Part shown: positions 34,101 through 42,442 of the stretch, piece after piece
How positions within the stretch are numbered: the stretch's first letter is position 1
Layout: the number at the start of each line of letters is the position of its first letter
DNA from: Flavobacteriales bacterium
GTDB lineage: Bacteria; Bacteroidota; Bacteroidia; Flavobacteriales_F; PHOS-HE28
Direction of reading: 5' to 3'
DNA: 64,000 bases
NCBI GenBank assembly: GCA_016719225.1
Contig: JADKAN010000002.1
Location: 930,001-994,000 of the forward strand
Position numbers and translations under genes: made by a program
The notes under the pieces: model-generated
What the model saw: the letters and a program-made list of their open reading frames with translations, nothing else
The model's database searches: none
Told to the model about the DNA's origin: nothing

Positions 34101-35744
34101 GTACATTTTTTCGAAACCGAGCGGTTGCACCGTGATGGCCATCGGATCGCGGTATCCCTCACTGTTTCTCCTGTGCGTTCAGCCACGGGCGAGGTCATCG
34201 GCATTTCCAAGATCGAACGGGACATCACCAGCGCGAAGGCAATTGCTGCTTCGTTGATGGAGAGCGAAAGGCGCTTCCATTTATTGACGGACAACATGGA
34301 CCAATTGGCCTGGATCAGCAATGAGGACGGCAGCGAGTATTGGTTCAATGGTCGTTGGTCGGACTTCACTGGGTTAGCCAAGGACGAGATCGCGCTGAAC
34401 TTCAAAGGCCTGCACCATCCGGATCATTATGAACGCGTTCAAAAGATCATGGCCACCTTCGCCCAAAGCGCCGAACCGTGGGAATGTACGTTCCCGTTGA
34501 AGCGGAGCGACGGCGAATACCGTTGGATGCTGGCTCGTGCCGTTCCGCAAATGGACACCACCGGCAAAGGGCTGCACTGGTTCGGCACTTGCACGGATAT
34601 CACGGACATGATGAAGGCGGAAGAGGCGTTGCAGGAGGCCGACCACCGGAAGGACGTTTTCCTGGCAACGTTGGCCCATGAGCTACGCAATCCTATGGCG
34701 CCGTTGCGCAGCGGGTTGGAAGTACTGCAGACCATCACAGGGGATGAGGTGTTCGAGCGCACGCGCAGTATCATGAAACGCCAAGTGGATCACCTTGCCC
34801 GTTTGGTGGAGGACCTGCTCGATCTTGGACGGATCAATACGGGGAGTTTGAAGCTGCGCCGCGAGACCATGGACCCCAAGAAGGCTTTGCAGGATGCTGC
34901 CGAGGCGATCGAGCCGATGATGCGGGCGAAGTCCCAAGTGCTGACATTGAACATACCGGAAGAACCATTCCACATCAACGGTGACCCTGTGCGCATGACC
35001 CAGGTGTTCTCCAATCTGTTGCACAACGCAAGCAAATTCACTCCGCAAGGCGGGCATATCGAGCTTGACTTCTCCGTCCAAAACGGATCAGTGGAGATCC
35101 ATGTTAATGACAGTGGCATCGGTATTCCGGCGGATCAACGAGCCCATGTCTTCGAGATGTTCTCGCAGGTGGATCCCGAAGAACGCGCGAAGACCGGAGG
35201 TGGCTTGGGTATCGGCCTGCACCTGGTGAAACGGTTGGTGGAAATGCATGAGGGTACGGTATCCGTTTCGGACGGGACACAAGGGAAAGGAAGTCGCTTC
35301 ACGGTGGCGCTGCCGTTGGTGAAGCGTGCGATCGCCGGTAAAGGACCATCGGTCGCGCAACATGGGATGATCAAGGATGCCAAGGTGCTCTTAGTGGACG
35401 ACAACAAGGATTCCGCGATGATGTTATCCATGCTGCTGCGCGCGAAGGGAGCGTTGGTGGAAGTGGCTTTTTCAGGAGAGCAAGGGCTCAAGATGGGGGA
35501 AGTGTTCCTACCGGACACCGTTTTCATGGACATTGGTATGCCCGGCATGGACGGCTTTGAGACCTGCCGGCGGATGCGTGCTACTACTTGGGGCGAAGCG
35601 GCCCGCATCATAGCCCTCAGCGGTTGGGGCCAAGTGGAGGACAAACGCAAGAGCAAAGCTGCCGGTTTCGACGCGCATCTGGTAAAACCGGTTGAGCGCT
35701 CAACGTTGTTCGGCGCTTTCCGGGCCGCCAAAGCGGAGCATTGA
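31143..35744 (+). CDS. CheB-CheR-PAS hybrid histidine kinase with receiver
   Basis: About 1,533 residues from the ATG at 31143, chosen for the upstream GAGGAAC; GTG at 31113 and ATG at 31122 are in frame. Order: CheB methylesterase (about 75-250; GASAGG serine, SHLDPDH, ATDGS aspartate), CheR helical and methyltransferase domains (275-530; NVTSFFRE, WVAGCSSGEEAVSIAI, SCQNVLIYF), a PAS-like domain, a heptad-repeat coiled coil (about 720-790; repeated SNEELQSMNEEL-type units), three PAS domains, HisKA (LATLAHELRNPM), HATPase (NLLHNASKF, DSGIGIP, GGLGIGLHLVK) and a receiver (VLLVDDNKDS, FMDIGMP). No membrane segment. No chemoreceptor or flagellar genes are nearby, so the CheB/CheR part may act on kinase-internal or other targets. 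Confidence 0.95.
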   Translation: MNAEHNDDILPEDIPVELARELLKVDDEQMAVWISGSKLKLVDGSNGSIVERDSLFALLQELDGQRSGAPKPFPIVAIGASAGGLEAMFEFVGALEPDLGMAYVYISHLDPDHESLLPQLLQKRTNLPIHTVVDGLRIRPNNIYVIPPNSNMGIVDGVLTLRKPRSLSKKGFHPVNEFMVALAEAYQMNAVGVILSGTATDGSLGIKAIKAGGGWTFAQDDSAKFMDMPRHAQEAVPVDFVMPPAAIAAQLGILRKHPVAEVASQHLEASTAQGLKEILGLLHMRTGVDFTQYKRATIMRRILRRLVLHKLLDYESYAKLLKEQPRETDALFEDLLINVTSFFREGRFHGSLKLRILPELVKEREGSPTLRIWVAGCSSGEEAVSIAITVLEFYRSIERPPMVQIFATDLDPVMVEKARMGIYGKAAMESVSSTIKSRYFTKVEAGYQVIKAIRDLCVFAQHDLLKDPPFSRMDLISCQNVLIYFNNAAQRKVLHNFHYALLPDGYLALGRSESVNAAGDLFTSGVNEDKVYTKRSGKATVHFSAIGAMNGAAGTHAREKHSHPGISRTKGSDLDMEAERLLLHRHVPASMVVDHNLDVVRFRGYTATYLAPQSGKASLNLLKLVREDLVFELRALFHKVKEDHVPVSRSGLEIEVDGMTRSVSIEISPMRSELGAEHFLVVFLDESGIADRSRPEPISGQEGDQDMKDRRIALLEREVREVREQMRLLLEEAEGKSEQLQTAHEEMLSSNEELQSMNEELETSKEELQSTNEELSTINDELIQRQDELRESRDYAEGIISTISTPLVVLNSSLRVRRANAAFYKAFRTTKEATEGVLLHELGNRQWDVPKLRAELLDVLHHGSDMQALEVKHDHVDEDERTFLLSARRIVHLGPKQRILVTLEDITEERRSTNALLNLAAIVTNSSDAILSLDLEGRVLSWNPGAEQLYGWTAPDMVGQSIERLLPSDRASEVPGLLQRVGAGERVHFFETERLHRDGHRIAVSLTVSPVRSATGEVIGISKIERDITSAKAIAASLMESERRFHLLTDNMDQLAWISNEDGSEYWFNGRWSDFTGLAKDEIALNFKGLHHPDHYERVQKIMATFAQSAEPWECTFPLKRSDGEYRWMLARAVPQMDTTGKGLHWFGTCTDITDMMKAEEALQEADHRKDVFLATLAHELRNPMAPLRSGLEVLQTITGDEVFERTRSIMKRQVDHLARLVEDLLDLGRINTGSLKLRRETMDPKKALQDAAEAIEPMMRAKSQVLTLNIPEEPFHINGDPVRMTQVFSNLLHNASKFTPQGGHIELDFSVQNGSVEIHVNDSGIGIPADQRAHVFEMFSQVDPEERAKTGGGLGIGLHLVKRLVEMHEGTVSVSDGTQGKGSRFTVALPLVKRAIAGKGPSVAQHGMIKDAKVLLVDDNKDSAMMLSMLLRAKGALVEVAFSGEQGLKMGEVFLPDTVFMDIGMPGMDGFETCRRMRATTWGEAARIIALSGWGQVEDKRKSKAAGFDAHLVKPVERSTLFGAFRAAKAEH

Positions 35745-35824
35745 GGTCTTGATCCACGGTCCAATTTCTGATCGATCCACGCGTGCACATCACATGGGCG
35801 CGATAGGTTGCACCGCGGGATGGA

Positions 35825-38512
35825 TCAAGCGTCCTCGTCCACCAGCAGGTCCTCCAGTACACGCGCGACCTTGGTCAACGGAAAGGACGCTTTTCCCAGC
35901 ACACCTTGAAATAGATCCCCCACTTTCTCCACCCGGGTGGGCACGGTGTGGATGGTGAATTCCCGTAGGTCCAGACCCGGCCGCACCTCGTCCCAATCCA
36001 AGGGTGTGCTCACCGTTGCACCGGGTTTGGGACGAATGCTATAGACGCTCGCCAAGGTCTGTCCTTTGCGGTTCTGCAAATGGTCCAAGTAGATCTGCTT
36101 CTTGTTCCGTTTGGCGAGCGACCGCTCCAATGTGGTGGTTTTCGGTAGCATGCCATTGACCACACGCATGATGTTCTTCGCCACGGGCGCCAACTGCTCA
36201 AAGGTGTACTTCCCACCTGTGGGGATGTAAACATGGATCCCGGTCGATCCGGATGTCTTGCAGTATCCGGCAATGCCGATGCGGTCCAGGATCACCTTCA
36301 CGGCCAAGGCCGCCTTCACCACTTCGTCGAATGTGTTTCCTTTCGACGGGTCGAGGTCCATCACGATGTGATCGGGTTTGAGCAAGTGTTGCTTGCGCGA
36401 TGTCCATGGATTCAGCTCGATGCATCCGAGGTTGACCAAGTAGAGCAATGTGCCGAGGTCGTTGCAAAGGATGTAGTCGATGTCCGCACCGCCGCGGCTG
36501 TCGGATGCGATCTTCACGGAAGGCACCCAAGAAGGGGCATTACCACCGGCGTCCTTTTGGAAGAATCCGGGGCCCTTGATGCCGTTCGGCGTACGATACA
36601 GGGATTCGGGGCGGTCCTTTAAATGCGGCAAAAGCAGCGGTGCGATGCGCTCATAGTAGGCCAATACATCCCCCTTGGTGTATCCCTCTTTCGGCCAGAA
36701 CACTTTGTCCAAGTTCGTAAGCTGAACGCTGTGACGACCGTCCTTCACGATGCGCTCACGTGCCTTGTTTTCATTTACCACGGCGGACTTCGGCTTCTTA
36801 GGACTAACGGCCTTTTTCTTTTTGCCGGTGCCCGATGTGTGTGCCACCACTTTTTCCTTGTGCACATCCTGCGGGTCCTTGTCGGTGCGCAAGCCGAGGA
36901 AGACCGGATGACGCATGTGTCCGTCGCGCGTCCATTCCGTGAACTTGATGTTGGCCACCAATATCGGCGATACCCAAGTGGCCGGGCCGTTGGCATCCAC
37001 CTTATCCGCGAAAGGCGACGTTTTGCGCTCGAGGGGCTTCATGGTGGAGGACAGCTCCTTGAGCGTGCGTGCATCGAAGCCGGTGCCGGTGTGACCCACG
37101 TACCGAAGCTTGTCCTTTTCGTATACACCGAGCAGCAACGCACCGAAATGCTTCCGGCTGTTGCGCGGTGCCGTGTATCCGCCGATCACCACTTCCTGTG
37201 CGTGGTGATTCTTGACCTTGAGCCAGGACTTGCTGCGAACACCCGGTTGGTAGATGCTGTCCTTGCGTTTCGCTATCACACCTTCCAGGTCCTGTTCCTG
37301 TGCCGCTGCGAAAAAGTCCTTGCCGCGGCTCAGCACGTGGTCGCAGTATTTGATGTGTTCGAGGTCCGGAAGCGCTTTGCGCAAGAGCTCTTTCCGTTCG
37401 ATCAATGACAGGCTGGTCGTATCCTGTCCATTCAAGGACAACAGGTCGAAGACCTGATAGACCAGCTGCGTGTCCGGCACTGCCGCCGCATGTTGAAGAA
37501 GTTGGAAATCCGGTCGGCCAGCATCGTTCATGGCAACGAGCTCTCCATCCAATACCATGTTCCGTTGGATGGTGCGCAAGTCGTCAGTGATGGATGGATA
37601 GCCTTCTGCGAACGAGAGGCCGTTCCGCGAATACAGCCGCACGCTCTTACCACCCGTTTCCGCAATGGCGCGGTATCCGTCCCACTTGATCTCGAACAAC
37701 CATTCGGGATCGTCAAAAGCCGCTGTGTCCGGCGAAGCGAGCATGGGCTGAACGGGGTCCTTCACCTTTGCCGCTTTGCTGAGCCCGCGTACGCTGAAGT
37801 GCTTTTTTGTGGGCGTTGCGGACGAGGAAACCCGTTCAACCTCCTTGGCTTTTACCGCGTGGCCCTTCTTCGCATCGGCTCCTTCCGGTGTAGCGTCCGG
37901 GAGTTTTGCCTTCTTCGTTCTCCGAGGCTTCCCGTCCTTACGCTCGCTGGCAAGTGCCTTGTTGATGGGAGAGCTTTTCAGCGTGTCCTTTTCGCTGTCG
38001 TATCCCTTTTTGGCGAAACGGTCGTTGTGCTTGATCAGCAGCCAACTGTTCTGTTCTTTCGTGTGCATGCGGACCAGCGCGAACTCGCCCTTCAGCTTGC
38101 GGCCCTTCATGCGGATCTTGATGGAGCCCTTATGCAACTGGCTCATCAAATAGGTCTCCGGGTCCTTGTCTTCGGGCAGGTCCAAGGGTGCGTAGGTCCC
38201 GTGGTCCCAGATCTCTACGATACCCGCTCCGTAATTGTCCTCAGGTATCACTCCTTTGAAATCCTTGTAATCGTAAGGGTGATCCTCCACCATCATGGCG
38301 AGGCGCTTATCGGAAGGATCCAGTGAAGGGCCTTTGGGGACGGCCCAGCTTTTCAACACTCCGCGCATTTCCAAGCGGAAGTCATAGTGGAGGTGGGAGG
38401 CCTTATGCCGCTGGACAACAAAGATCAGGGGTGCTCCCTTGTTCGCTTTACCTCCTGCAGGTTCCGGCGTCTTCTTCAGATCGCGTTTCGCGCGGTAGTG
38501 CTCCAAACCCAT
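35825..38512 (-). CDS. ligD: Multifunctional ATP-dependent DNA ligase D (NHEJ)
   Basis: 895 residues, order phosphoesterase-ligase-polymerase. Phosphoesterase (10-170): HLHYDFRLEM and GVIPEDNYGAG metal-site motifs. A Lys-rich linker follows. Ligase (about 255-560): EIKWDGYRAI with the adenylated lysine, LDGELVA, EGVIAKRKDS and SWLKVKNH. Polymerase/primase (600-895): NLDKVFWPKEGYTKGD, VMDLDPSK and GSTGIHVYIP. LigD trims, fills and seals double-strand breaks held by Ku. The gene follows the Ku gene after 3 bases in one operon. All key residues appear intact. Confidence 0.97.
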   Translation of the reverse strand: MGLEHYRAKRDLKKTPEPAGGKANKGAPLIFVVQRHKASHLHYDFRLEMRGVLKSWAVPKGPSLDPSDKRLAMMVEDHPYDYKDFKGVIPEDNYGAGIVEIWDHGTYAPLDLPEDKDPETYLMSQLHKGSIKIRMKGRKLKGEFALVRMHTKEQNSWLLIKHNDRFAKKGYDSEKDTLKSSPINKALASERKDGKPRRTKKAKLPDATPEGADAKKGHAVKAKEVERVSSSATPTKKHFSVRGLSKAAKVKDPVQPMLASPDTAAFDDPEWLFEIKWDGYRAIAETGGKSVRLYSRNGLSFAEGYPSITDDLRTIQRNMVLDGELVAMNDAGRPDFQLLQHAAAVPDTQLVYQVFDLLSLNGQDTTSLSLIERKELLRKALPDLEHIKYCDHVLSRGKDFFAAAQEQDLEGVIAKRKDSIYQPGVRSKSWLKVKNHHAQEVVIGGYTAPRNSRKHFGALLLGVYEKDKLRYVGHTGTGFDARTLKELSSTMKPLERKTSPFADKVDANGPATWVSPILVANIKFTEWTRDGHMRHPVFLGLRTDKDPQDVHKEKVVAHTSGTGKKKKAVSPKKPKSAVVNENKARERIVKDGRHSVQLTNLDKVFWPKEGYTKGDVLAYYERIAPLLLPHLKDRPESLYRTPNGIKGPGFFQKDAGGNAPSWVPSVKIASDSRGGADIDYILCNDLGTLLYLVNLGCIELNPWTSRKQHLLKPDHIVMDLDPSKGNTFDEVVKAALAVKVILDRIGIAGYCKTSGSTGIHVYIPTGGKYTFEQLAPVAKNIMRVVNGMLPKTTTLERSLAKRNKKQIYLDHLQNRKGQTLASVYSIRPKPGATVSTPLDWDEVRPGLDLREFTIHTVPTRVEKVGDLFQGVLGKASFPLTKVARVLEDLLVDEDA

Positions 38513-38515
38513 GGT

Positions 38516-39307
38516 TCATGAAGCTTTTTTGGTCTTCGTCTTTCCTTCCAGGCTAGCCTTCAACGCAGCCATCAGGTCCGTGGACGGCTTCTTATGCACC
38601 ACTTTCATACCCGTCTCTTTCTTGGCTTTGCCTTTGCGCTTTGCCTTCGCCTTGATCGCCTTCATCAACGCGGCGGTGTATTCATCCTTGTACTTGCTGA
38701 TGTCGAAGGATCCCGCTCCTTGATCGATCAACTGCATGGCGAGCTTCATTTCAGCCGGAGCGATCTTCTGGACTTTGGGCAGGTCGAGCTCATCGGGTTT
38801 GCGCAACTCTTCCGCAAACCGCATTTGGTTCAGGATAAGGACATCGCCATCCGGTTGAAGGACCGCCGGATGTTCCTTGGTGCGCATCACGAAACTGGCT
38901 ACGCCCACCTTGCCGCTTTTCTTCAGCGCTTCGCGTAGTAGAGCATAGGCCCGTGCACCGCCTTGGTCGGGTGCCAGGTAGTACGGCTTCTCATAATATT
39001 TCGCCTCCACTTCGGCTTCCTTTATGAAGTCCTTGATCAGGATCACATCACTTTTCTCCACTGCCGCGTTCTTGAAGTCGGCATCTTCCAACACCACGTA
39101 TTTTCCGTCGAGATCGAACGCTTTCACGATGCGTTCAAAAGGCACTTCCTTACCAGTGTCCGCGTTGATGCGTTGGAAGAGGATATGTGCTTGGTCCTTT
39201 CCATCCAGCATGTCCAGGTCGAGTTCACTGTCCTGGGTAGCACTGAAGAGCTTTACCGGAATGGTTACCAAGCCGAAGCCGATGGTGCCTTTCCATAGTG
39301 GCCGCAT
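38516..39307 (-). CDS. ku: Ku protein (NHEJ end binding)
   Basis: 263 residues. It starts MRPLWKGTIGFGLVTIPVKL, the standard bacterial Ku opening, continues through FQRINADTGKEVPFERIVKA and the dimer-forming beta barrel, and ends in a Lys-rich tail (KAKAKRKGKAKK ... LEGKTKTKKAS) of the kind that binds DNA and recruits LigD. Homodimers ring onto broken DNA ends. It lies between the 122-residue small protein (3 bases upstream) and ligD (3 bases downstream), a tight three-gene operon. Confidence 0.97.
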   Translation of the reverse strand: MRPLWKGTIGFGLVTIPVKLFSATQDSELDLDMLDGKDQAHILFQRINADTGKEVPFERIVKAFDLDGKYVVLEDADFKNAAVEKSDVILIKDFIKEAEVEAKYYEKPYYLAPDQGGARAYALLREALKKSGKVGVASFVMRTKEHPAVLQPDGDVLILNQMRFAEELRKPDELDLPKVQKIAPAEMKLAMQLIDQGAGSFDISKYKDEYTAALMKAIKAKAKRKGKAKKETGMKVVHKKPSTDLMAALKASLEGKTKTKKAS

Positions 39308-39310
39308 CCG

Positions 39311-39679
39311 TCAGCGCTTTACGTTGGTACCCGGCTCAGCTGGTCGAACCGGTTTCACCTTTCCGTCAACTTGGCGGATTTCCAAGGGCTTCACCATGCG
39401 CTGGAGGACACCTTGGGCTTCGGGACCATAATTTCCTACGAGAAGACCTTTCAAGTCGTTGGCTTCCGACGAGACGGCATATAGAATGCTCAGATCCCCT
39501 GGATCGCTTGGTCCTTCAAAGCGGTGGTACGAGTCGATCTTGAATTCCGCCGGGTCCATCGGCATCTCGACGTTGAACAAACCTTCAGGCAACAAGGTCA
39601 ATTCATCCGTATAGCCTTGGCGTTGAAGGTCGGTCATGGCCTCGCTCAGGGTAGCATATTGATTGTCCAAATGTGTCAT
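39311..39679 (-). CDS. Small conserved Bacteroidetes protein often misnamed PRPP synthetase; first gene of the Ku-LigD operon
   Basis: 122 residues: TLSEAMTDLQRQGYTDELTL, then DPAEFKIDSYHRFEGPSDPG and DLSILYAVSSEANDLKGLLV. This pattern is recognisable from a Bacteroidetes family of about 100 residues whose database name (phosphoribosylpyrophosphate synthetase) is a carried-over error: none of the PRPP-binding or ATP motifs are present. Here it has an added basic tail (KPLEIRQVDGKVKPVRPAEP). Only 3 bases separate it from Ku, so it is translated with the NHEJ proteins and may have a regulatory role. Function unknown. Confidence 0.8.
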   Translation of the reverse strand: MTHLDNQYATLSEAMTDLQRQGYTDELTLLPEGLFNVEMPMDPAEFKIDSYHRFEGPSDPGDLSILYAVSSEANDLKGLLVGNYGPEAQGVLQRMVKPLEIRQVDGKVKPVRPAEPGTNVKR

Positions 39680-39753
39680 GGGACCGGATCCGATATTGAA
39701 GTTGGTATGTCATTCCCTGACGGGTGGAACAGGGATAGAAAACTTCCGCCGCG

Positions 39754-39987
39754 TTATTCGCTCTTTGGAGAGATCTGTGAGTTCATCGTTCCGAGGGTAT
39801 CCGGTATGGGTGAAATGTTCGGATCCTGCCTGTCGCTGCGCGCCGTATCGACGGAGCGGATGATCGGATCTTTCACTTGGTCCTTCATGGGATCTTGAAC
39901 GCAAGAGGAAGCGGTAACTATTGCGCCAGCGATGAGTGCGGCGCCGAAGAGCTTCATGGGTTTCATGGTGATCTGTTTGTGGTTCAT
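39754..39987 (-). CDS. Small lipoprotein, unknown
   Basis: 77 residues (or 70 from the ATG at 39966). A lipoprotein signal peptide MKLFGAALIAGAIVTASSC ends in a lipobox; the mature part is about 48 residues, polar, with DPMKDQVKDPIIRS. It would be anchored in the outer or inner membrane. No family was recognised. Confidence 0.6.
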   Translation of the reverse strand: MNHKQITMKPMKLFGAALIAGAIVTASSCVQDPMKDQVKDPIIRSVDTARSDRQDPNISPIPDTLGTMNSQISPKSE

Positions 39988-40151
39988 TCTTCCGATAGTC
40001 TCTGTACCAAGCTATTCGGTCATTACACTTTAGCGAATGTCATACCTATATATTCCGAAGCAGGAAGCGCTCAATTTGGGCATCCATTTGCCCATCTGTG
40101 CAGATGGCTCGTAGAGGAGCTGCCACATCAAATGCCTGAACCTGTTGCGCA

Positions 40152-40322
40152 CTATGAACCAAGGATCGACCAGAAAGCGGAACCCGACAGTCCGAAGATC
40201 GCGCACCACGCCGTGATCTCGAAAGCTTTCAGCGCGAATTGAAGGTGATCGGACTCAGGCTCCAGGTCCCTCATTCCGCCTTCCCGATGATCTTCGTCCG
40301 TATCCATCGCAAGGGTTTCCAT
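40152..40322 (-). CDS. Small single-pass membrane protein, unknown
   Basis: 56 residues from the ATG at 40322. The N-terminal half is acidic (METLAMDTDEDHREGGMRDL), the C-terminal half is one hydrophobic segment (LKAFEITAWCAIFGLSGSAF). This tail-anchored layout and size fit small stress membrane proteins, but no family was recognised and no ribosome site is clear. Confidence 0.4.
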   Translation of the reverse strand: METLAMDTDEDHREGGMRDLEPESDHLQFALKAFEITAWCAIFGLSGSAFWSILGS

Positions 40323-40388
40323 CAACGGCCGCAACAAGGGTGCCCGGATGCTGGCGAACCAAATGGGCCCTGAACTGTTCGCTTATTC

Positions 40389-41523
40389 ATGCAATCCATG
40401 GAACCTACCGCATCCACCCGCACGATCCCACCCTTGGTACAGCGGCTCAGCCTTATCATGGTGGGGCTGGTGGCACTTACGTATGCTTTGTACTATACGC
40501 AGACGCTCGTATTACCGTTGATATTCTCTTTGCTCTTAGTGATCCTGCTGGATCCGCTGGTGAAGATGCAATCGCGTTGGGGCATTAATCGGATCGTTGG
40601 CATCAGCTTGTCGGTCGCCGTCGCCATGGTGGCCTTGGCGGCGTTGGGTTACTTCATCGCCACACAGGGAGCACATTTCAGCGAAGCGGTGCCACAGCTT
40701 GAAAGCAAGTTCAAGGGCATGGTGGAAGAAGTGCAACAGTGGTTGCACCAAACGGCCAACGTGAAACCTGCCCAGATCAATACCGCGGTTGACCAGGCCA
40801 AGGATAAGGGATTGGCCTTGGGCGGCATGATCCTCGGGTAAACGCTCTTGACGGTCACGGCGCTGTTCGGGTTCTTTTTCCTGTTGCCCGTATTCACCTT
40901 CCTCTTCCTCTATTACAAGGACCTGTTCCATAATTTCCTGATCCGTTTGTTGCCACGCAGCGGGAAGGAAACGTTGGAGGGATGTGCTGGGCGAGACCAA
41001 GCAAGTGGTGCAGAGCTTTTTGATAGGCCGTGTTTTCGAAACGGTGATCCTGGCCGCGATGAACTACGTGGGCCTGCTCCTTATAGGGGTGCAGTACGCA
41101 CTGTTGCTCGCGGTACTTGGCGCGGTGTTGAACCTGATACCCTACGTCGGGATGATCGTGGCTACGGTGATCACCGTGTTGATCGCCATGGCTTTACAGG
41201 ACCTGAATGCGGCGCTTTGGGTGCTCGCTCTTTACTCCTTGGTACAGTTCATCGACAATCACTTCCTGGTGCCGTTAGTGGTCGGGGCCAAGGTGCAGCT
41301 TAATGCATTTTTCTCCATTGTGGTAGTGATCGCTGGTGGCATGCTGTGGGGTGTGCCCGGCATGTTCCTCTCCATCCCGCTGGCCGCCATGCTCAAGGTC
41401 ATTTTCGACCGCGTACCGGGGCTTACACCTTGGGGCTATGTGTTGGGTATGGGTGATGCGGAAAAGGAAAAGGAGGAGGCAAAGCAAAAGGTGAAGGACG
41501 AAAAGCGCGCCGCCCGCGCTTGA
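40389..41523 (+). pseudogene. AI-2E family (PerM-like) transporter, disrupted by a nonsense codon and a frameshift
   Basis: Reading 1 (40389-40841) gives 150 residues: TM1-2 and the soluble helical insert. It ends at TAA (40839-40841) where the intact paralogue at 62561-63658 has Gln (LVGQTL versus ILG*TL), so a single CAA to TAA change explains it. The same frame then continues LTVTALFGFFFLLPVFTFLF. About 140 bases later, near 40979-40981, one extra G (GAGGGATG in place of GAGGATG) shifts the frame; the rest (VLGETKQVVQSFLIGRVFET ... to 41523) is in frame 2 and is well conserved. Both lesions could be real or assembly errors. An intact protein would be an eight-helix exporter. Confidence 0.85.
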
Positions 41524-41701
41524 TGTTCCATAGCATCCTTTCGCCGGGTGGATCGAACCTCAAGTGGAACGGTTTTGACTCTGGTACCCCTTGTGGCGTT
41601 TTGATGGTGCCGGTTCCTTGATCCGGGCACAGGTCATGTGGGGACATGGCGCAGCGCACTTGTCAACCTTGTCGAACGGTCCGGTACACACGCTATCTGC
41701 G

Positions 41702-42433
41702 TTACAGCTGCTGCAGGTAGGCCTTAAGACGCATCGCATCCGGTGCACCGGCGCCGGCGCCTGTGTTGTCGAAGATGACCCAGACCTCCTTTCCTGCGCG
41801 CAACAACTCCGACACCTGCCGCGCCAGACGTTGGAGGAATTCGTCGGTATAGGATGACCAGTAAACCTGCGGACTGCCGTGCAACCGGAAGTACGCCAGG
41901 TCCGGATGGCCCCACGGTTCCACGGCATCAATGATCAAGGGTGGGCCGGCGGCTACCCCGGAAACAGCATGTTCGATCAAGGTCTCCTTGGCCTCCCGTT
42001 CCGCCCAAGAAGGATGGCGTGCCTCCAATACCACTGGCCCGTTGTACACCTCGCGCAATGCGGAAAGGAAATCCGCGGCATCCATGGAGTAGGGGAGTGA
42101 GGGAGGTAGCTGCACCAGTACCGGCCCCAACTTCTGGCCGAGCGCTTCCACCATGGCGAGAAAGGGTTGCACCGGCGCCACCTCCATCAAGCGCTTCCCG
42201 TGGGTGATGTCCTTGTGCAGCTTCACCGCGAACCGGAACTCCTCCGGGACCGAATCCGCCCAGCGCTGGAAGGTCTCTATGCGGTGCGGACGATAGAACG
42301 TCGTGTTGATCTCCGCCGCGTTGAAGTGCCGCGCGTAGCGCTGCAGATGTGTGCATTCCGTAGGGTGCTGTTCAAACCCTTTGGGAAGTTGCCATCCCGC
42401 AGTACCCACATGCAATTCGCCGACGCGAGCCAT
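41702..42433 (-). CDS. DUF72 (YecE family) protein
   Basis: 243 residues: ELHVGTAGWQLPKGF, YARHFNAAEINTTFYRPHRI, EEFRFAVKLHKDITHGKR, VLVQLPPSLPYSMDAADF and AYFRLHGSPQVYWSSYTDE, the complete DUF72 TIM-barrel signature. No activity is established; the metal- and phosphate-site-like motifs suggest an enzyme. In other bacteria the family is part of stress regulons. It is 9 bases downstream of the YihY gene and surely cotranscribed. Confidence 0.93.
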   Translation of the reverse strand: MARVGELHVGTAGWQLPKGFEQHPTECTHLQRYARHFNAAEINTTFYRPHRIETFQRWADSVPEEFRFAVKLHKDITHGKRLMEVAPVQPFLAMVEALGQKLGPVLVQLPPSLPYSMDAADFLSALREVYNGPVVLEARHPSWAEREAKETLIEHAVSGVAAGPPLIIDAVEPWGHPDLAYFRLHGSPQVYWSSYTDEFLQRLARQVSELLRAGKEVWVIFDNTGAGAGAPDAMRLKAYLQQL

Positions 42434-42442
42434 TCACCTGCA

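Noticed and set aside
39311..39679. PRPP synthetase annotation for the small gene before Ku
   Set aside because: No PRPP or ATP-binding motif; a known carried-over misname for this family.
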